NCBI RefSeq assembly: GCF_028527925.1
Contig: NZ_JAPESW010000002.1
Span: forward strand, 1 to 64,000
Direction: 5' to 3'
From: Cellulomonas fimi
Lineage (GTDB): Bacteria; Actinomycetota; Actinomycetes; Actinomycetales; Cellulomonadaceae
DNA length: 64,000 nt
The first letter of the stretch is position 1. Each line of letters opens with the position of its first letter. The position numbers and the translations under genes were made by a program. The notes beneath the pieces were generated by a model, which saw only the letters and a list, made by a program, of their open reading frames with translations, was not told where the DNA came from and ran no database searches. Shown in pieces: positions 8,881 to 18,013 of the stretch.

Positions 8881-10190
8881 GCGGTCACCTCCGCGGTGCG
8901 CGCGGGCGCGGCGGCGACACCCGGCGCACCCGGCACTCCCGGCCCTCCCGGCCCTCCGGCGCGGCCTCGGGGCGCCGACGTCGACGCGCCCGCGGAGGCG
9001 GAGGGCGACGCGGACGCCGTCGCGGTGGCGGTGGTCGGGAGCCCCGTCGCCGGGTCAGCGGGGACGGCGACGGGGCGGTCGGGGTGGCCGTGGGTGCGCG
9101 GTCGGGGCGGTGCGCCACGACCGGCCACGCGGGCGGACAGCACCGCGACGACGGGGAACGCGAGGACGGCGACGATGTTGCCGACGCCACCGACCTGCAC
9201 GACCGCGGGCAGGTCACGCGCGTCCCCGACGGCGACCCGGAGCGCGAGCGTCAGGTGCAGCGCGACGAGAGGCCCGTACATCAGGGGGCGGTACGGCAGC
9301 GGCCGGCGCAGCACCGCGGGCAGGATCACGGGCGCGTGCGCCATGACCATCGAGAGCACGAACCCGAGGAACACCGCGTGCAGCACGGCGTCGTACCCGG
9401 GCCCGGCGAGCTGCGGGCCGCCGACCAGCCACAGCGTCCCCGCGACGCCGAGCCAGCCGTATCCCGCGAGCATCGCGACGGCCATGAACCGCGGCAGGCC
9501 CGACGCCCGTGCGGTGCGGCGCGCGACGTCGTAGCGGACCAGGAAGCCCATGAGCACCAGCAGGACGATGCCCAGGGCCGCATACCCGACCGTCGGCCAC
9601 AGCAGCGCGAGCGCGGCGGCGACCGGGAACGCGAGCGCGGCGCCGACGACGCCCCGCTCCGCGACGGGCGGCGGCGCGGCGACGCGCATCAGCTCGAGGC
9701 GCTCGCCGGCGACGGTCAGCACGAGGAACCCGACCCACCACGGCACGAGCCGCGGGACGGGCACGTCGCCGAGCCACAGCACCGTCGACCCGACCGCGAG
9801 CAGCGCCCCGAGCCCCTGCACGGCAACGGCGGCGGCGGGCTGGCGTCGCCACACCGCGCCGTACAGGCCGACGAGCGCGACGGCCCCGCCGAGCTGCGCG
9901 GCGCGTCCGGCCGCGAGCGGCAGCGGCGACAGGAGCAGGAGCCCGCCGAGCCCGAGCAGCGCGGGCGCGGCGTAGCCGAGCAGCCGCCCGACGGCGACCG
10001 CGCGCTCGAGTGCGACGAGCGCACCGACGAAGCCGAGCACCATGAGCGCGCCGTGCACGTCGGGCAGCCGCTGCGTCGTGACGGGTGCCGGGAGGCCCAG
10101 CAGGACGAGCGCGGCGTCGAGGCCCGCGAGCAGCGCGACCGCGACGGGCACCAGGAGGACGGTCCGTCCGCGCAGGCCAGGGGTATTCAC
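8877..10190 (-). CDS. NnrS-like polytopic membrane protein
   Basis: 437 aa with about eleven or twelve hydrophobic helices, then a soluble tail of about 75 residues rich in Ala, Pro, Ser, Thr and Gly. Histidines placed as in NnrS family proteins (LPDVHGALMVLGFVGALVALE near residue 45 and HAVFLGFVLSMVMAHAP near 268-285) suggest a heme- or copper-linked role in NO or nitrite metabolism. It is translationally coupled to nirK by a four-base overlap, so the two are co-produced. The GTG at 10190 lies inside the left part of a long inverted repeat shared with the divergent regulator promoter. The family call is by topology and His placement, so moderate. Confidence 0.75.
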   Translation of the reverse strand: MNTPGLRGRTVLLVPVAVALLAGLDAALVLLGLPAPVTTQRLPDVHGALMVLGFVGALVALERAVAVGRLLGYAAPALLGLGGLLLLSPLPLAAGRAAQLGGAVALVGLYGAVWRRQPAAAVAVQGLGALLAVGSTVLWLGDVPVPRLVPWWVGFLVLTVAGERLELMRVAAPPPVAERGVVGAALAFPVAAALALLWPTVGYAALGIVLLVLMGFLVRYDVARRTARASGLPRFMAVAMLAGYGWLGVAGTLWLVGGPQLAGPGYDAVLHAVFLGFVLSMVMAHAPVILPAVLRRPLPYRPLMYGPLVALHLTLALRVAVGDARDLPAVVQVGGVGNIVAVLAFPVVAVLSARVAGRGAPPRPRTHGHPDRPVAVPADPATGLPTTATATASASPSASAGASTSAPRGRAGGPGGPGVPGAPGVAAAPARTAEVTA

Positions 10191-10223
10191 GGCTCGACCG
10201 TAGATTTACGCCCCTGGCCTGCG
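10171..10223. promoter_or_regulatory. 13-bp perfect inverted repeat in the nirK/regulator divergent promoter
   Basis: CGCAGGCCAGGGG (10171-10183) and CCCCTGGCCTGCG (10211-10223) are exact inverted copies separated by 27 bases. The left arm is inside the first codons of the NnrS-like gene; the right arm is in the intergenic region before the regulator. A small palindrome CGTA-GATT-TACG (10199-10210) lies next to the right arm. It could be a divergent operator or an mRNA hairpin over the minus-strand start. Confidence 0.55.
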
Positions 10224-10276
10224 GATGGGACCGAGGTCCCGAGCCGCGCACGTCGCTCCGCCTCGATGATCGGCGC

Positions 10277-10993
10277 ATGTCCCGACGCACCGCAGCGGCC
10301 CGCACGCTGGGCTCGGGCAGCCGCGTCGACCTGCTGCACCTGCTGCAGAGCGGCGGCCCGCAGACGGTCGGCGAGCTCGCCGACCGCACCGGCCTGCACG
10401 AGAACACCGCGCGCGAGCACCTGCAGCGCCTGGTGCTCGACGGGTTCGTGCACCGCGAGCCCGAGGTCCGCACGACGCGCGGCCGCCCGCGGATCGTCTA
10501 CCGGGCCGTGACGTCGCAGGACGTGCGGACCGACCCCGTCGCCGCGCGCCGGCTGGAGGACGCGATCGCGGGTGCCGCGCTGAGCCGGGTGCTGCTGCAG
10601 GGCTACGGCAAGCCCGTCGAGTCCGTCCCCGAGACCGCCCGGGCCGCGGGCCGCGAGCTCGCGGCGCGTGCGGTGACCGCGCTGCACACACCGACGCCGC
10701 GGTCGTCGCCGGACGCGCCGCCGGAGCAGCGGCAGCTCGACGCCCTGTCCGCGCATCTCGACCGGCTCGGGTTCGACCCCGACCTCGAGGACGAGCCGCT
10801 GCAGTTCCACCTGTGGCGGTGCCCGTTCCTCGACCTGGCCCGCGAGCGCCCGGACGTCGTGTGCAGCGTGCACCTGGGCCTCGCGCAGGGCGTGCTCGAC
10901 GCGGTCGGCGGCCCGGTCGAGGCCGCGGAGCTCCACCCGTTCGTGGAACCGCACCACTGCGTCCTCACCCTCCGCGCGGCCCGCACGACCTGA
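10277..10993 (+). CDS. HTH regulator with cysteine-containing sensor domain
   Basis: 238 aa. Residues about 10-75 form a winged HTH (TVGELADRTGLHENTAREHLQRLVLDGFV). The C-terminal domain carries C182 (RCPFLDLA), C196 (VVCSVHLGLA) and C228 (PHHCVLTL), a C-x13-C-x31-C spacing with nearby His. This arrangement is known from SufR-like iron-sulfur regulators, so a redox- or NO-sensing cluster is plausible but unproven. It is divergent from the nirK operon and upstream of narK, so it probably controls one or both. The ATG at 10277 fits the start of the HTH domain; the upstream open frame overlaps the divergent gene and was not used. Confidence 0.82.
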   Translation: MSRRTAAARTLGSGSRVDLLHLLQSGGPQTVGELADRTGLHENTAREHLQRLVLDGFVHREPEVRTTRGRPRIVYRAVTSQDVRTDPVAARRLEDAIAGAALSRVLLQGYGKPVESVPETARAAGRELAARAVTALHTPTPRSSPDAPPEQRQLDALSAHLDRLGFDPDLEDEPLQFHLWRCPFLDLARERPDVVCSVHLGLAQGVLDAVGGPVEAAELHPFVEPHHCVLTLRAARTT

Positions 10994-11008
10994 TCCGACC
11001 CGCACCGA

Positions 11009-11063
11009 CGACCCCGTCATGGAGCCCGGGAATGCCCCGTCGCCGGGCTCCACGACGGGGTCG
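11009..11063. terminator. Long stem-loop between regulator and narK
   Basis: Two 21-base arms (11009-11029 and 11043-11063) pair with a single mismatch around a 13-base loop. The stem begins 16 bases after the regulator stop codon. It probably ends the regulator transcript and isolates the nar operon; there is no U tract. Confidence 0.6.
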
Positions 11064-11221
11064 ACGCCTGTGCGGGGACGGACGGACTGCCCGTCGGAGG
11101 GCGGACGGGTTTTTCACGGCACTCGCGGTGGAGCGCGGGGTGGACAGGTCGGGATGCTCACGCCGAGGGGACCGGCACCGGTCCCCGGCGCCCCATCCCG
11201 GCGCACCACGAGGAGGACCCG

Positions 11222-12532
11222 ATGTCGGCACCGACGACGACGCTCGCGCCGGACCTGGCGAACTGGAACCCCGAGGACGAGTCCACGTGGGACAAGCGCC
11301 TCGCGTGGCGGACGCTCTGGATCACGACGTACAACCTGACGCTCGCGTTCTGCGTCTGGTACCTGGTGAGCGCGATCGCGCCCCGGCTCAACGTCATCGG
11401 GTACGACCTGTCGAAGGAGCAGCTGTACTGGCTCGTCGCGATCCCGGGGCTCGCCGGTGGCCTGTTCCGGATGGCGTACACGTTCCTGCCGCCGATGCTG
11501 GGGACGCGCACGCTGGTCGGCGGCACGGCGACGCTCATGCTGCTGCCGATGGCGGGCTGGACGATGGCGGTCCGCGACCCGTCCACGCCGTACGCGGTGC
11601 TGCTGCTGCTCGCCGTCGCGGCGGGCCTGGGCGGCGGCGCGTTCGCCGGGTTCATGCCGTCGACGAGCTACTTCTTCCCCAAGCGGATGGCCGGCACGGC
11701 GCTCGGCCTGCAGGCGGGGCTCGGCAACTTCGGCGTCAGCCTCATCCAGTTCCTCGTGCCGTGGGTGATCGGGTTCGGCCTGCTCGGCACGGCCGCGCTG
11801 ACACCGCAGGAGCAGGCGGACGGCGGCCCGATGTGGCTGCACAACGCGGGCCTCGTCCTCGTGCCGTGGGTGCTGCTCGGCATCGGGCTCGCGGCGCTGT
11901 ACCTCAAGCGCGTGCCCGTCACGGCGAACATGCGTGAGCAGCTCGACATCTTCCGCGACAGGCACACGTGGTTCATGACGGCCATCTACGTGATGACGTT
12001 CGGCGCGTTCTCCGGGTTCGCCGCGCAGCTCGGGCTGCTCACGCTCAACCTCTTCGGCGGCTTCGAGAACGCGCCCGACCCGCTGAAGTTCGCGTTCCTC
12101 GGCCCGCTGCTCGGCTCGATCACGCGCGCCGCGTGGGGCCCGCTGTGCGACCGGTTCGGCGGTGCCGTGTGGACGCTCGTGTCGGGAATCGGCATGACGC
12201 TCAGCACGGTGCTCACGCTGTTCTTCCTGCGCCCGACGGACACGAGCACGTTCGGCTGGTTCCTCGCGGGGATGCTGCTGATCTTCACGTTCGCGGGCAT
12301 CGGCAACGCGGGCACCTTCAAGCAGATGCCGATGATCTTCGACCGACGCCGTGCGGGCGGGGTCATCGGGTTCACGTCCGCGTGCGCGGCGTTCGGACCG
12401 TTCCTCGTCGGCATGGCCCTGTCGGCGTGGTCGCCCACCGCGTTCTTCGTCGGCTGCGCCGTCTACTTCGCCGCCTGCACCGTCCTGACCTGGGTGCAGT
12501 ACGCGCGTCCCGGCGCACCCCGCCCCAGCTGA
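11222..12532 (+). CDS. narK: Nitrate/nitrite transporter (MFS, NarK type)
   Basis: Twelve-helix major facilitator protein of 436 aa that imports nitrate and/or exports nitrite across the cytoplasmic membrane. The nitrate-porter signatures GLQAGLGNFGVSLIQFLVP and FAGIGNAGTFKQMPMIF are present, as is the N-terminal WNPEDESTWDKRLAWRTLWI seen in NarK/NarU proteins. The ATG at 11222 follows GAGGAGG at seven bases. It is the first gene of narK-GHJI and ends 31 bases before narG, so co-transcription is likely. The about 230-base region upstream holds the long hairpin and presumably the operon promoter, where I see no clear -35/-10 pair. Confidence 0.95.
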   Translation: MSAPTTTLAPDLANWNPEDESTWDKRLAWRTLWITTYNLTLAFCVWYLVSAIAPRLNVIGYDLSKEQLYWLVAIPGLAGGLFRMAYTFLPPMLGTRTLVGGTATLMLLPMAGWTMAVRDPSTPYAVLLLLAVAAGLGGGAFAGFMPSTSYFFPKRMAGTALGLQAGLGNFGVSLIQFLVPWVIGFGLLGTAALTPQEQADGGPMWLHNAGLVLVPWVLLGIGLAALYLKRVPVTANMREQLDIFRDRHTWFMTAIYVMTFGAFSGFAAQLGLLTLNLFGGFENAPDPLKFAFLGPLLGSITRAAWGPLCDRFGGAVWTLVSGIGMTLSTVLTLFFLRPTDTSTFGWFLAGMLLIFTFAGIGNAGTFKQMPMIFDRRRAGGVIGFTSACAAFGPFLVGMALSAWSPTAFFVGCAVYFAACTVLTWVQYARPGAPRPS

Positions 12533-12563
12533 CCCGGTCCGCCGTCTCCCCCCGGAGGTCTCC

Positions 12564-15500
12564 GTGCCCGCTCCCCGGCACCCCGGTCCCGGACCGTCCG
12601 CGGCCCGCACCGACAACCGCGCGGTCGACGCGCTGCTCACCGTGGTCTCGCGCCTGCGCCCCGGCACGGTGTCGCGGGACCTGCGCAGCCTGTTCCTGGA
12701 GGGCGGCCGGAAGGGCGACGCGTTCTACCGGGACCGCTGGTCGCACGACAAGGTGGTGCGGTCGACGCACGGCGTGAACTGCACGGGCTCGTGCTCGTGG
12801 CAGGTGTACGTCAAGGACGGCATCATCACGTGGGAGACGCAGCAGACCGACTACCCGACGGTCGGCCCGGACTCCCCCGAGTACGAACCGCGGGGCTGCC
12901 CGCGGGGTGCGTCGTTCTCCTGGTACACGTACTCGCCGACGCGCGTCCGCTACCCCTACGTGCGTGGCGTGCTGCTGCGGGCGTACCGCGAGGCGAAGGC
13001 CCGGACGGGCGACCCGGTCGCGGCGTGGGCGGAGGTCACGTCGGACCCGGAGACGGCGCGCGCGTACAAGGCGGCGCGCGGCAAGGGCGGGCTGGTCCGC
13101 GCGACGTGGGACGAGGCGGCGGAGATCGTCGCGGCCGCGCACGTGCACACGATCAAGGAGTACGGGCCGGACCGCGTGGCCGGGTTCTCGCCGATCCCCG
13201 CGATGTCGATGGTGTCGCACGGGTCGGGCGCGCGGTTCGTCTCGATGCTCGGCGGGACCATGCTGTCGTTCTACGACTGGTACGCCGACCTCCCCGTCGC
13301 GTCGCCGCAGGTGTTCGGCGACCAGACCGACGTCCCCGAGTCCGCGGACTGGTGGAACGCGTCGTACCTGGTCATGTGGGGCTCCAACGTCCCGGTGACC
13401 CGCACGCCCGACGCGCACTTCCTCGCCGAGGCGCGCTACCGCGGGCAGAAGGTCGTCGCCGTCTCCCCCGACTACGCGGCCAACACCAAGCTCGCCGACG
13501 AGTGGCTCGCGCCGCACCCCGGCACCGACGGCGCGCTCGCGTTCGCGATGGGGCACGTCGTGCTGCGGGAGTTCCTCGTCGAGAAGCGCACCGCGCGGTT
13601 CGTCGACTACCTGCGGAGGTTCACGGACGCGCCGCACCTCATCACCCTGAAGCAGCGTGGTGACGCCTGGGTGCCCGACAAGTTCCTCACGGCCGACGCG
13701 CTCGGCGCGGCCGCGGGCGACGACGCCGGCGCGCGCGACGCCGCCTTCATGACGGTCGTCCTCGACGCGGACGGGACGCCGCACGTGCCGAACGGGTCGC
13801 TGGGCCGTCGGTTCGACCCCGCGCAGGAGGGGCGCTGGAACCTCGACCTCGGCGACGTGGAGCCGGTGCTCTCGATCCGGGACGTGGACGCCGCCGCGGG
13901 CGACGCGGTCGCGGTCGACCTCCCGCGCTTCGACCTGCCCCCGGAGGCGGGCGCCGAGCACCAGGGCGGGGCGGGCGTCGTGCGTCGGGGCGTGCCGGTC
14001 ACACGGGTCGGCGACCGCGTGGTCACCACGGTGTTCGACCTGCTGCTCGCGCAGTACGGCGTCGGCCGTGACGGGCTCCCCGGCGAGTGGCCGACGGGCT
14101 ACGACGACGCCTCCACACCCGGCACGCCCGCGTGGCAGGAGGAGATCACGTCCGTCCCGGCGGCGACGGCGGCGCGGATCGGCCGCGAGCTCGCGCAGAA
14201 CGCCGAGGACTCGGGCGGCCGCTCGATGATCCTCATGGGCGCGGGCACCAACCACTGGTTCCACTCGGACACGATCTACCGCACCTTCCTCGCGCTCATG
14301 TCGATGACCGGCTGCCAGGGCGTCAACGGCGGCGGCTGGGCGCACTACGTCGGGCAGGAGAAGTGCAGGCCCGTGACGGGATGGGCGCAGTACGCGTTCG
14401 GGCTGGACTGGGTGCGGCCGCCACGGCAGATGATCGGCACCGCCTTCTGGTACCTCGCGACGGACCAGTGGCGCTACGACGGCCTGCCCGCCGACGCGCT
14501 CGCGTCGCCGCTCGCGGAGGGCCGGTTCGCGGGCCGGACGACGGCGGACTGCCTGGTCGAGAGCGCGCAGCGCGGCTGGATGCCGTCGTACCCGACGTTC
14601 GACCGCAACCCGCTGGACCTGGTGGCGGAAGCGCGGACGAAGGGCGTCGACCCCGCGCAGCACGTCGTCGACGAGCTCGAGGCCGGTCGCCTGCGGTACG
14701 CGTGCGAGGACCCGGACGACCCGGCGAACTTCCCGCGCGTGCTCACGGTGTGGCGCGCGAACCTCCTGGGGTCGTCCGGCAAGGGCAACGAGTACTTCCT
14801 GCGGCACCTGCTCGGCACCGACTCGGCGGTGCGTGCGCCCGAGTCGGAGCCCGGCCGGCGCCCGGAGTCGATGACGTGGCGGGACGAGGCGCCCCGCGGC
14901 AAGCTCGACCTGCTCGTCACGAGCGACTTCCGCATGACGTCGACGACGCTGTTCAGCGACGTCGTGCTGCCCGCCGCGACCTGGTACGAGAAGCACGACC
15001 TGTCGACGACCGACATGCACCCGTACGTGCACTCGTTCAACCCGGCGATCGCGCCGCCGTGGCAGACCCGGACCGACTTCGACGTGTTCCTCACCCTGGC
15101 CCGCGCGTTCCAGACGCTCGCCGCCGACCACCTCGGCACGCGCGAGGACCTCGTGGCCGTGCCGCTGCTGCACGACACCCCCGACGAGCTCGCGGCGCCG
15201 CACGGCGCGGTCCCGGAGGCGATGGGGCGGGTCCCCGGTGTCTCGATGCCGAGACTGGTCGTCGTCGAGCGCGACTACGCGACGCTCGCCGACCGGTGGG
15301 CGGCGCTCGGCCCTCTCACCGCGCGGGTCGGCATGGTGACGAAGGGCGTCGCGTTCTCCCCCGACGTCGAGGTCGCCGAGCTCGGCCGGGTCAACGGGAC
15401 CGTCCGCGAGGGCGTCGCCGCCGGTCAGCCGCGCCTCGACGACGCGCGCCACGTGTGCGAGACGATCCTCGCGCTGTCCGGCACGACGAACGGGCGGCTC

Positions 15501-16331
15501 GCGGTGCAGGGGTTCGAGCGCGTCGAGAAGCGCACGGGCACCGAGCTCGCGTCGCTCGCCCGGGACCACGAGGGGAAGCGGATCACGTTCCCCGACGTGC
15601 AGGCGCGGCCCGTCCCGGTCGTGACGTCGCCCGAGTGGTCGGGGTCGGAGCACGGCGGGCGCCGGTACTCGGCGTTCACGATCAACGTCGAGCACCTCAA
15701 GCCGTGGCACACCCTCACCGGGCGCCAGCACTTCTTCCTCGACCACGACTGGATGAGCGAGCTCGGCGAGAACCTGCCGGTGTACCGGCCGCCGCTCGAC
15801 CTGCACCGGCTGTTCGGCGACGCGCGCCCGGGCTCGACGGCCGCGTCCGGGGCGCCCGGGTCCGACGGGCACGCCGAGGTCGCGGTCCGCTACCTGACCC
15901 CGCACTCGAAGTGGTCGATCCACTCCGAGTACCAGGACAACCTCCACATGCTCACGCTGTCCCGCGGCGGCCCGACCATCTGGATGTCCCCGCAGGACGC
16001 CGCGACCATCGGCGTCACCGACAACGAGTGGGTCGAGGCGTACAACCGCAACGGCGTCGTCGTCGCACGCGCCGTCGTGTCGCACCGCATGCCCGCCGGG
16101 ACGGTGTTCATGTACCACGCGAAGGACCGGACGGTGGACGTGCCGCGGTCCGAGACGTCGGGCCTGCGCGGCGGCATCCACAACTCGCTGACGCGTGTCC
16201 TGCTCAAGCCGAGCCACCTCGTCGGCGGCTACGCGCAGCTGTCGTTCGCCTTCAACTATCTCGGCCCGACGGGCAACCAGCGCGACGAGGTCACGACGAT
16301 CCGCCGCCGGTCCCAGGAGGTGACGTACTGA
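12564..16331 (+). CDS. narG: Respiratory nitrate reductase, alpha subunit
   Basis: Molybdenum bis-MGD catalytic subunit, 1255 aa, full length; reduces nitrate to nitrite on the cytoplasmic side. The FS0 cluster ligands H69, C73, C77 and C112 are visible in THGVNCTGSC and RGCPRGAS. The Asp that binds molybdenum in the E. coli enzyme is conserved at about residue 256 (DQTDVPESAD). There is no Sec signal. GTG at 12564 is preceded by GGAGG. The TGA overlaps the narH ATG by one base (TGATG), giving translational coupling. Confidence 0.98.
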   Translation: MPAPRHPGPGPSAARTDNRAVDALLTVVSRLRPGTVSRDLRSLFLEGGRKGDAFYRDRWSHDKVVRSTHGVNCTGSCSWQVYVKDGIITWETQQTDYPTVGPDSPEYEPRGCPRGASFSWYTYSPTRVRYPYVRGVLLRAYREAKARTGDPVAAWAEVTSDPETARAYKAARGKGGLVRATWDEAAEIVAAAHVHTIKEYGPDRVAGFSPIPAMSMVSHGSGARFVSMLGGTMLSFYDWYADLPVASPQVFGDQTDVPESADWWNASYLVMWGSNVPVTRTPDAHFLAEARYRGQKVVAVSPDYAANTKLADEWLAPHPGTDGALAFAMGHVVLREFLVEKRTARFVDYLRRFTDAPHLITLKQRGDAWVPDKFLTADALGAAAGDDAGARDAAFMTVVLDADGTPHVPNGSLGRRFDPAQEGRWNLDLGDVEPVLSIRDVDAAAGDAVAVDLPRFDLPPEAGAEHQGGAGVVRRGVPVTRVGDRVVTTVFDLLLAQYGVGRDGLPGEWPTGYDDASTPGTPAWQEEITSVPAATAARIGRELAQNAEDSGGRSMILMGAGTNHWFHSDTIYRTFLALMSMTGCQGVNGGGWAHYVGQEKCRPVTGWAQYAFGLDWVRPPRQMIGTAFWYLATDQWRYDGLPADALASPLAEGRFAGRTTADCLVESAQRGWMPSYPTFDRNPLDLVAEARTKGVDPAQHVVDELEAGRLRYACEDPDDPANFPRVLTVWRANLLGSSGKGNEYFLRHLLGTDSAVRAPESEPGRRPESMTWRDEAPRGKLDLLVTSDFRMTSTTLFSDVVLPAATWYEKHDLSTTDMHPYVHSFNPAIAPPWQTRTDFDVFLTLARAFQTLAADHLGTREDLVAVPLLHDTPDELAAPHGAVPEAMGRVPGVSMPRLVVVERDYATLADRWAALGPLTARVGMVTKGVAFSPDVEVAELGRVNGTVREGVAAGQPRLDDARHVCETILALSGTTNGRLAVQGFERVEKRTGTELASLARDHEGKRITFPDVQARPVPVVTSPEWSGSEHGGRRYSAFTINVEHLKPWHTLTGRQHFFLDHDWMSELGENLPVYRPPLDLHRLFGDARPGSTAASGAPGSDGHAEVAVRYLTPHSKWSIHSEYQDNLHMLTLSRGGPTIWMSPQDAATIGVTDNEWVEAYNRNGVVVARAVVSHRMPAGTVFMYHAKDRTVDVPRSETSGLRGGIHNSLTRVLLKPSHLVGGYAQLSFAFNYLGPTGNQRDEVTTIRRRSQEVTY

Positions 16332-18013
16332 TGCGCGTGATGGCCCAGATGGCGATGGTCATGAACCTCGACAAGTGCATCGGGTGCCACACGTGCTCGG
16401 TGACCTGCAAGCAGGCGTGGACGAACCGCGCGGGCGTCGAGTACGTCTGGTTCAACAACGTCGAGACGCGGCCCGGCCAGGGCTACCCGCGGACGTACGA
16501 GGACCAGGACCGCTGGGGCGGCGGCTGGTCGCTGAACAAGCGCGGCCGGATACGTCTGCGCTCGGGCGGCCGGTTCACCAAGCTGTCCCACCTCTTCGCG
16601 AACCCCCGGCTCCCCGAGGTGAGCGACTACTACGAGCCGTGGACGTACGACTACGACGTGCTGCTGTCGGCACCCCAGGGCGAGCACACGCCCGTCGCCC
16701 GGCCGAAGTCCCTCCTCACGGGCGAGGACACGAAGATCACCTGGTCGGCGAACTGGGACGACGACCTGGGCGGGTCCGCGGCGACGATGGAGAAGGACCC
16801 CGTCCTGGCGCAGATGAGCGACCGCGTGAAGGCCGAGCTCGAGCAGGCGTTCATGTTCTACCTGCCGCGCATCTGCGAGCACTGCCTCAACCCGTCGTGC
16901 GTCGCGTCGTGCCCGTCGGGCGCGATGTACAAGCGCGCCGAGGACGGCATCGTGCTCGTCGACCAGGACGCGTGCCGCGGCTGGCGCATGTGCGTGTCGG
17001 GCTGCCCCTACAAGAAGGTCTACTTCAACCACGTCACGGGCAAGGCCGAGAAGTGCACGCTGTGCTACCCGCGCCTCGAGGTCGGGCTGCCGACGGTGTG
17101 CTCGGAGACGTGCGTCGGCCGGCTGCGGTACCTGGGCCTCGTGCTGTACGACGCCGACCGCGTGCTGGAGGCCGCGTCGGTCGAGGACCCGCACGAGCTC
17201 CTCGCCGCGCAGCGCTCCGTGCTGCTCGACCCGTCCGACCCCGAGGTCATGGCCGCGGCCGAGCGCGACGGGGTGCCGCACGACTGGGTGCTCGCCGCGC
17301 AGCGCTCGCCCGTGTGGGCGCTCATCTCGCGGTTCGAGGTCGCGCTGCCGCTGCACCCCGAGTACCGGACGCTGCCGATGGTCTGGTACGTCCCGCCGCT
17401 GTCGCCGGTCGTCGACGTGGTGTCCGGGTCGGGCAACGACGGCGAGGACGCGCGCACGCTGTTCGCCGCGATCGACCGGCTGCGCATCCCCGTCGAGTAC
17501 CTGGCCGGGCTGTTCACCGCGGGCGACACCCGTCCGGTGACCACCGTCCTGCGGCGCCTCGCGGCGATGCGCGCGCACATGCGCAACGTCAACCTCGGCG
17601 TCGAGCAGGACCCGCGCATCGCGGCGACCGTCGGCATGACGGGCGACGAGGTCGAGGCGATGTACCGGCTGCTCGCGATCGCGAAGTACGAGGACCGCTA
17701 CGTCGTCCCGCCCGCGCACGCGGAGTCCGCCCGCGCGCTGGACGAGATCGCGGAGGGCGGGCTCGGGTGCTCGCTCGACGGCGCGGGCGGTCCGGGGATG
17801 GGCGGGCCGCGGGCGCGGGGTGAGCGACCCGCCGCGCTCGCGCGGCCGGCGGTGGGGGTCGAGTCGTTCCACCCGGCGCCGGCGTCCGCGTCCGACCGGC
17901 CGACGCGCGTCAACCTGCTGAACTGGGGCGGCGACGAGCGCGACGCGGGACTCTTCCCACCCGCGAAGGGACAGCCCGGCTACGGCGCCGGCCCGACGGG
18001 GGCGCACGCATGA
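16331..18013 (+). CDS. narH: Respiratory nitrate reductase, beta subunit
   Basis: Iron-sulfur electron-transfer subunit, 560 aa. It carries four cysteine clusters: C16-C19-C22-C26 (CIGCHTCSVTC), CEHCLNPSCVASCP, CRGWRMCVSGCP (Trp in place of the second Cys, as expected for the 3Fe-4S cluster) and KCTLC with VCSETC. It passes electrons from NarI heme b to NarG. The C-terminal tail beyond about residue 480 is longer and more Pro/Gly/Ala-rich than in enterobacterial NarH. It starts by one-base overlap with narG and ends in an ATGA overlap with narJ. Confidence 0.97.
   Translation: MRVMAQMAMVMNLDKCIGCHTCSVTCKQAWTNRAGVEYVWFNNVETRPGQGYPRTYEDQDRWGGGWSLNKRGRIRLRSGGRFTKLSHLFANPRLPEVSDYYEPWTYDYDVLLSAPQGEHTPVARPKSLLTGEDTKITWSANWDDDLGGSAATMEKDPVLAQMSDRVKAELEQAFMFYLPRICEHCLNPSCVASCPSGAMYKRAEDGIVLVDQDACRGWRMCVSGCPYKKVYFNHVTGKAEKCTLCYPRLEVGLPTVCSETCVGRLRYLGLVLYDADRVLEAASVEDPHELLAAQRSVLLDPSDPEVMAAAERDGVPHDWVLAAQRSPVWALISRFEVALPLHPEYRTLPMVWYVPPLSPVVDVVSGSGNDGEDARTLFAAIDRLRIPVEYLAGLFTAGDTRPVTTVLRRLAAMRAHMRNVNLGVEQDPRIAATVGMTGDEVEAMYRLLAIAKYEDRYVVPPAHAESARALDEIAEGGLGCSLDGAGGPGMGGPRARGERPAALARPAVGVESFHPAPASASDRPTRVNLLNWGGDERDAGLFPPAKGQPGYGAGPTGAHA

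Noticed and set aside
12372..16217. Very long open frame on the minus strand (1281 codons) opposite narG
   Set aside because: It is Arg/Ala/Val-rich low-complexity translation antisense to a clearly conserved gene; GC-rich codon bias removes stops.
14087..16330. Upstream extension of the narH frame
   Set aside because: The narH protein starts at 16331 with the conserved MRVMAQMAMVMNLDKC; the extension is out-of-frame translation of narG.
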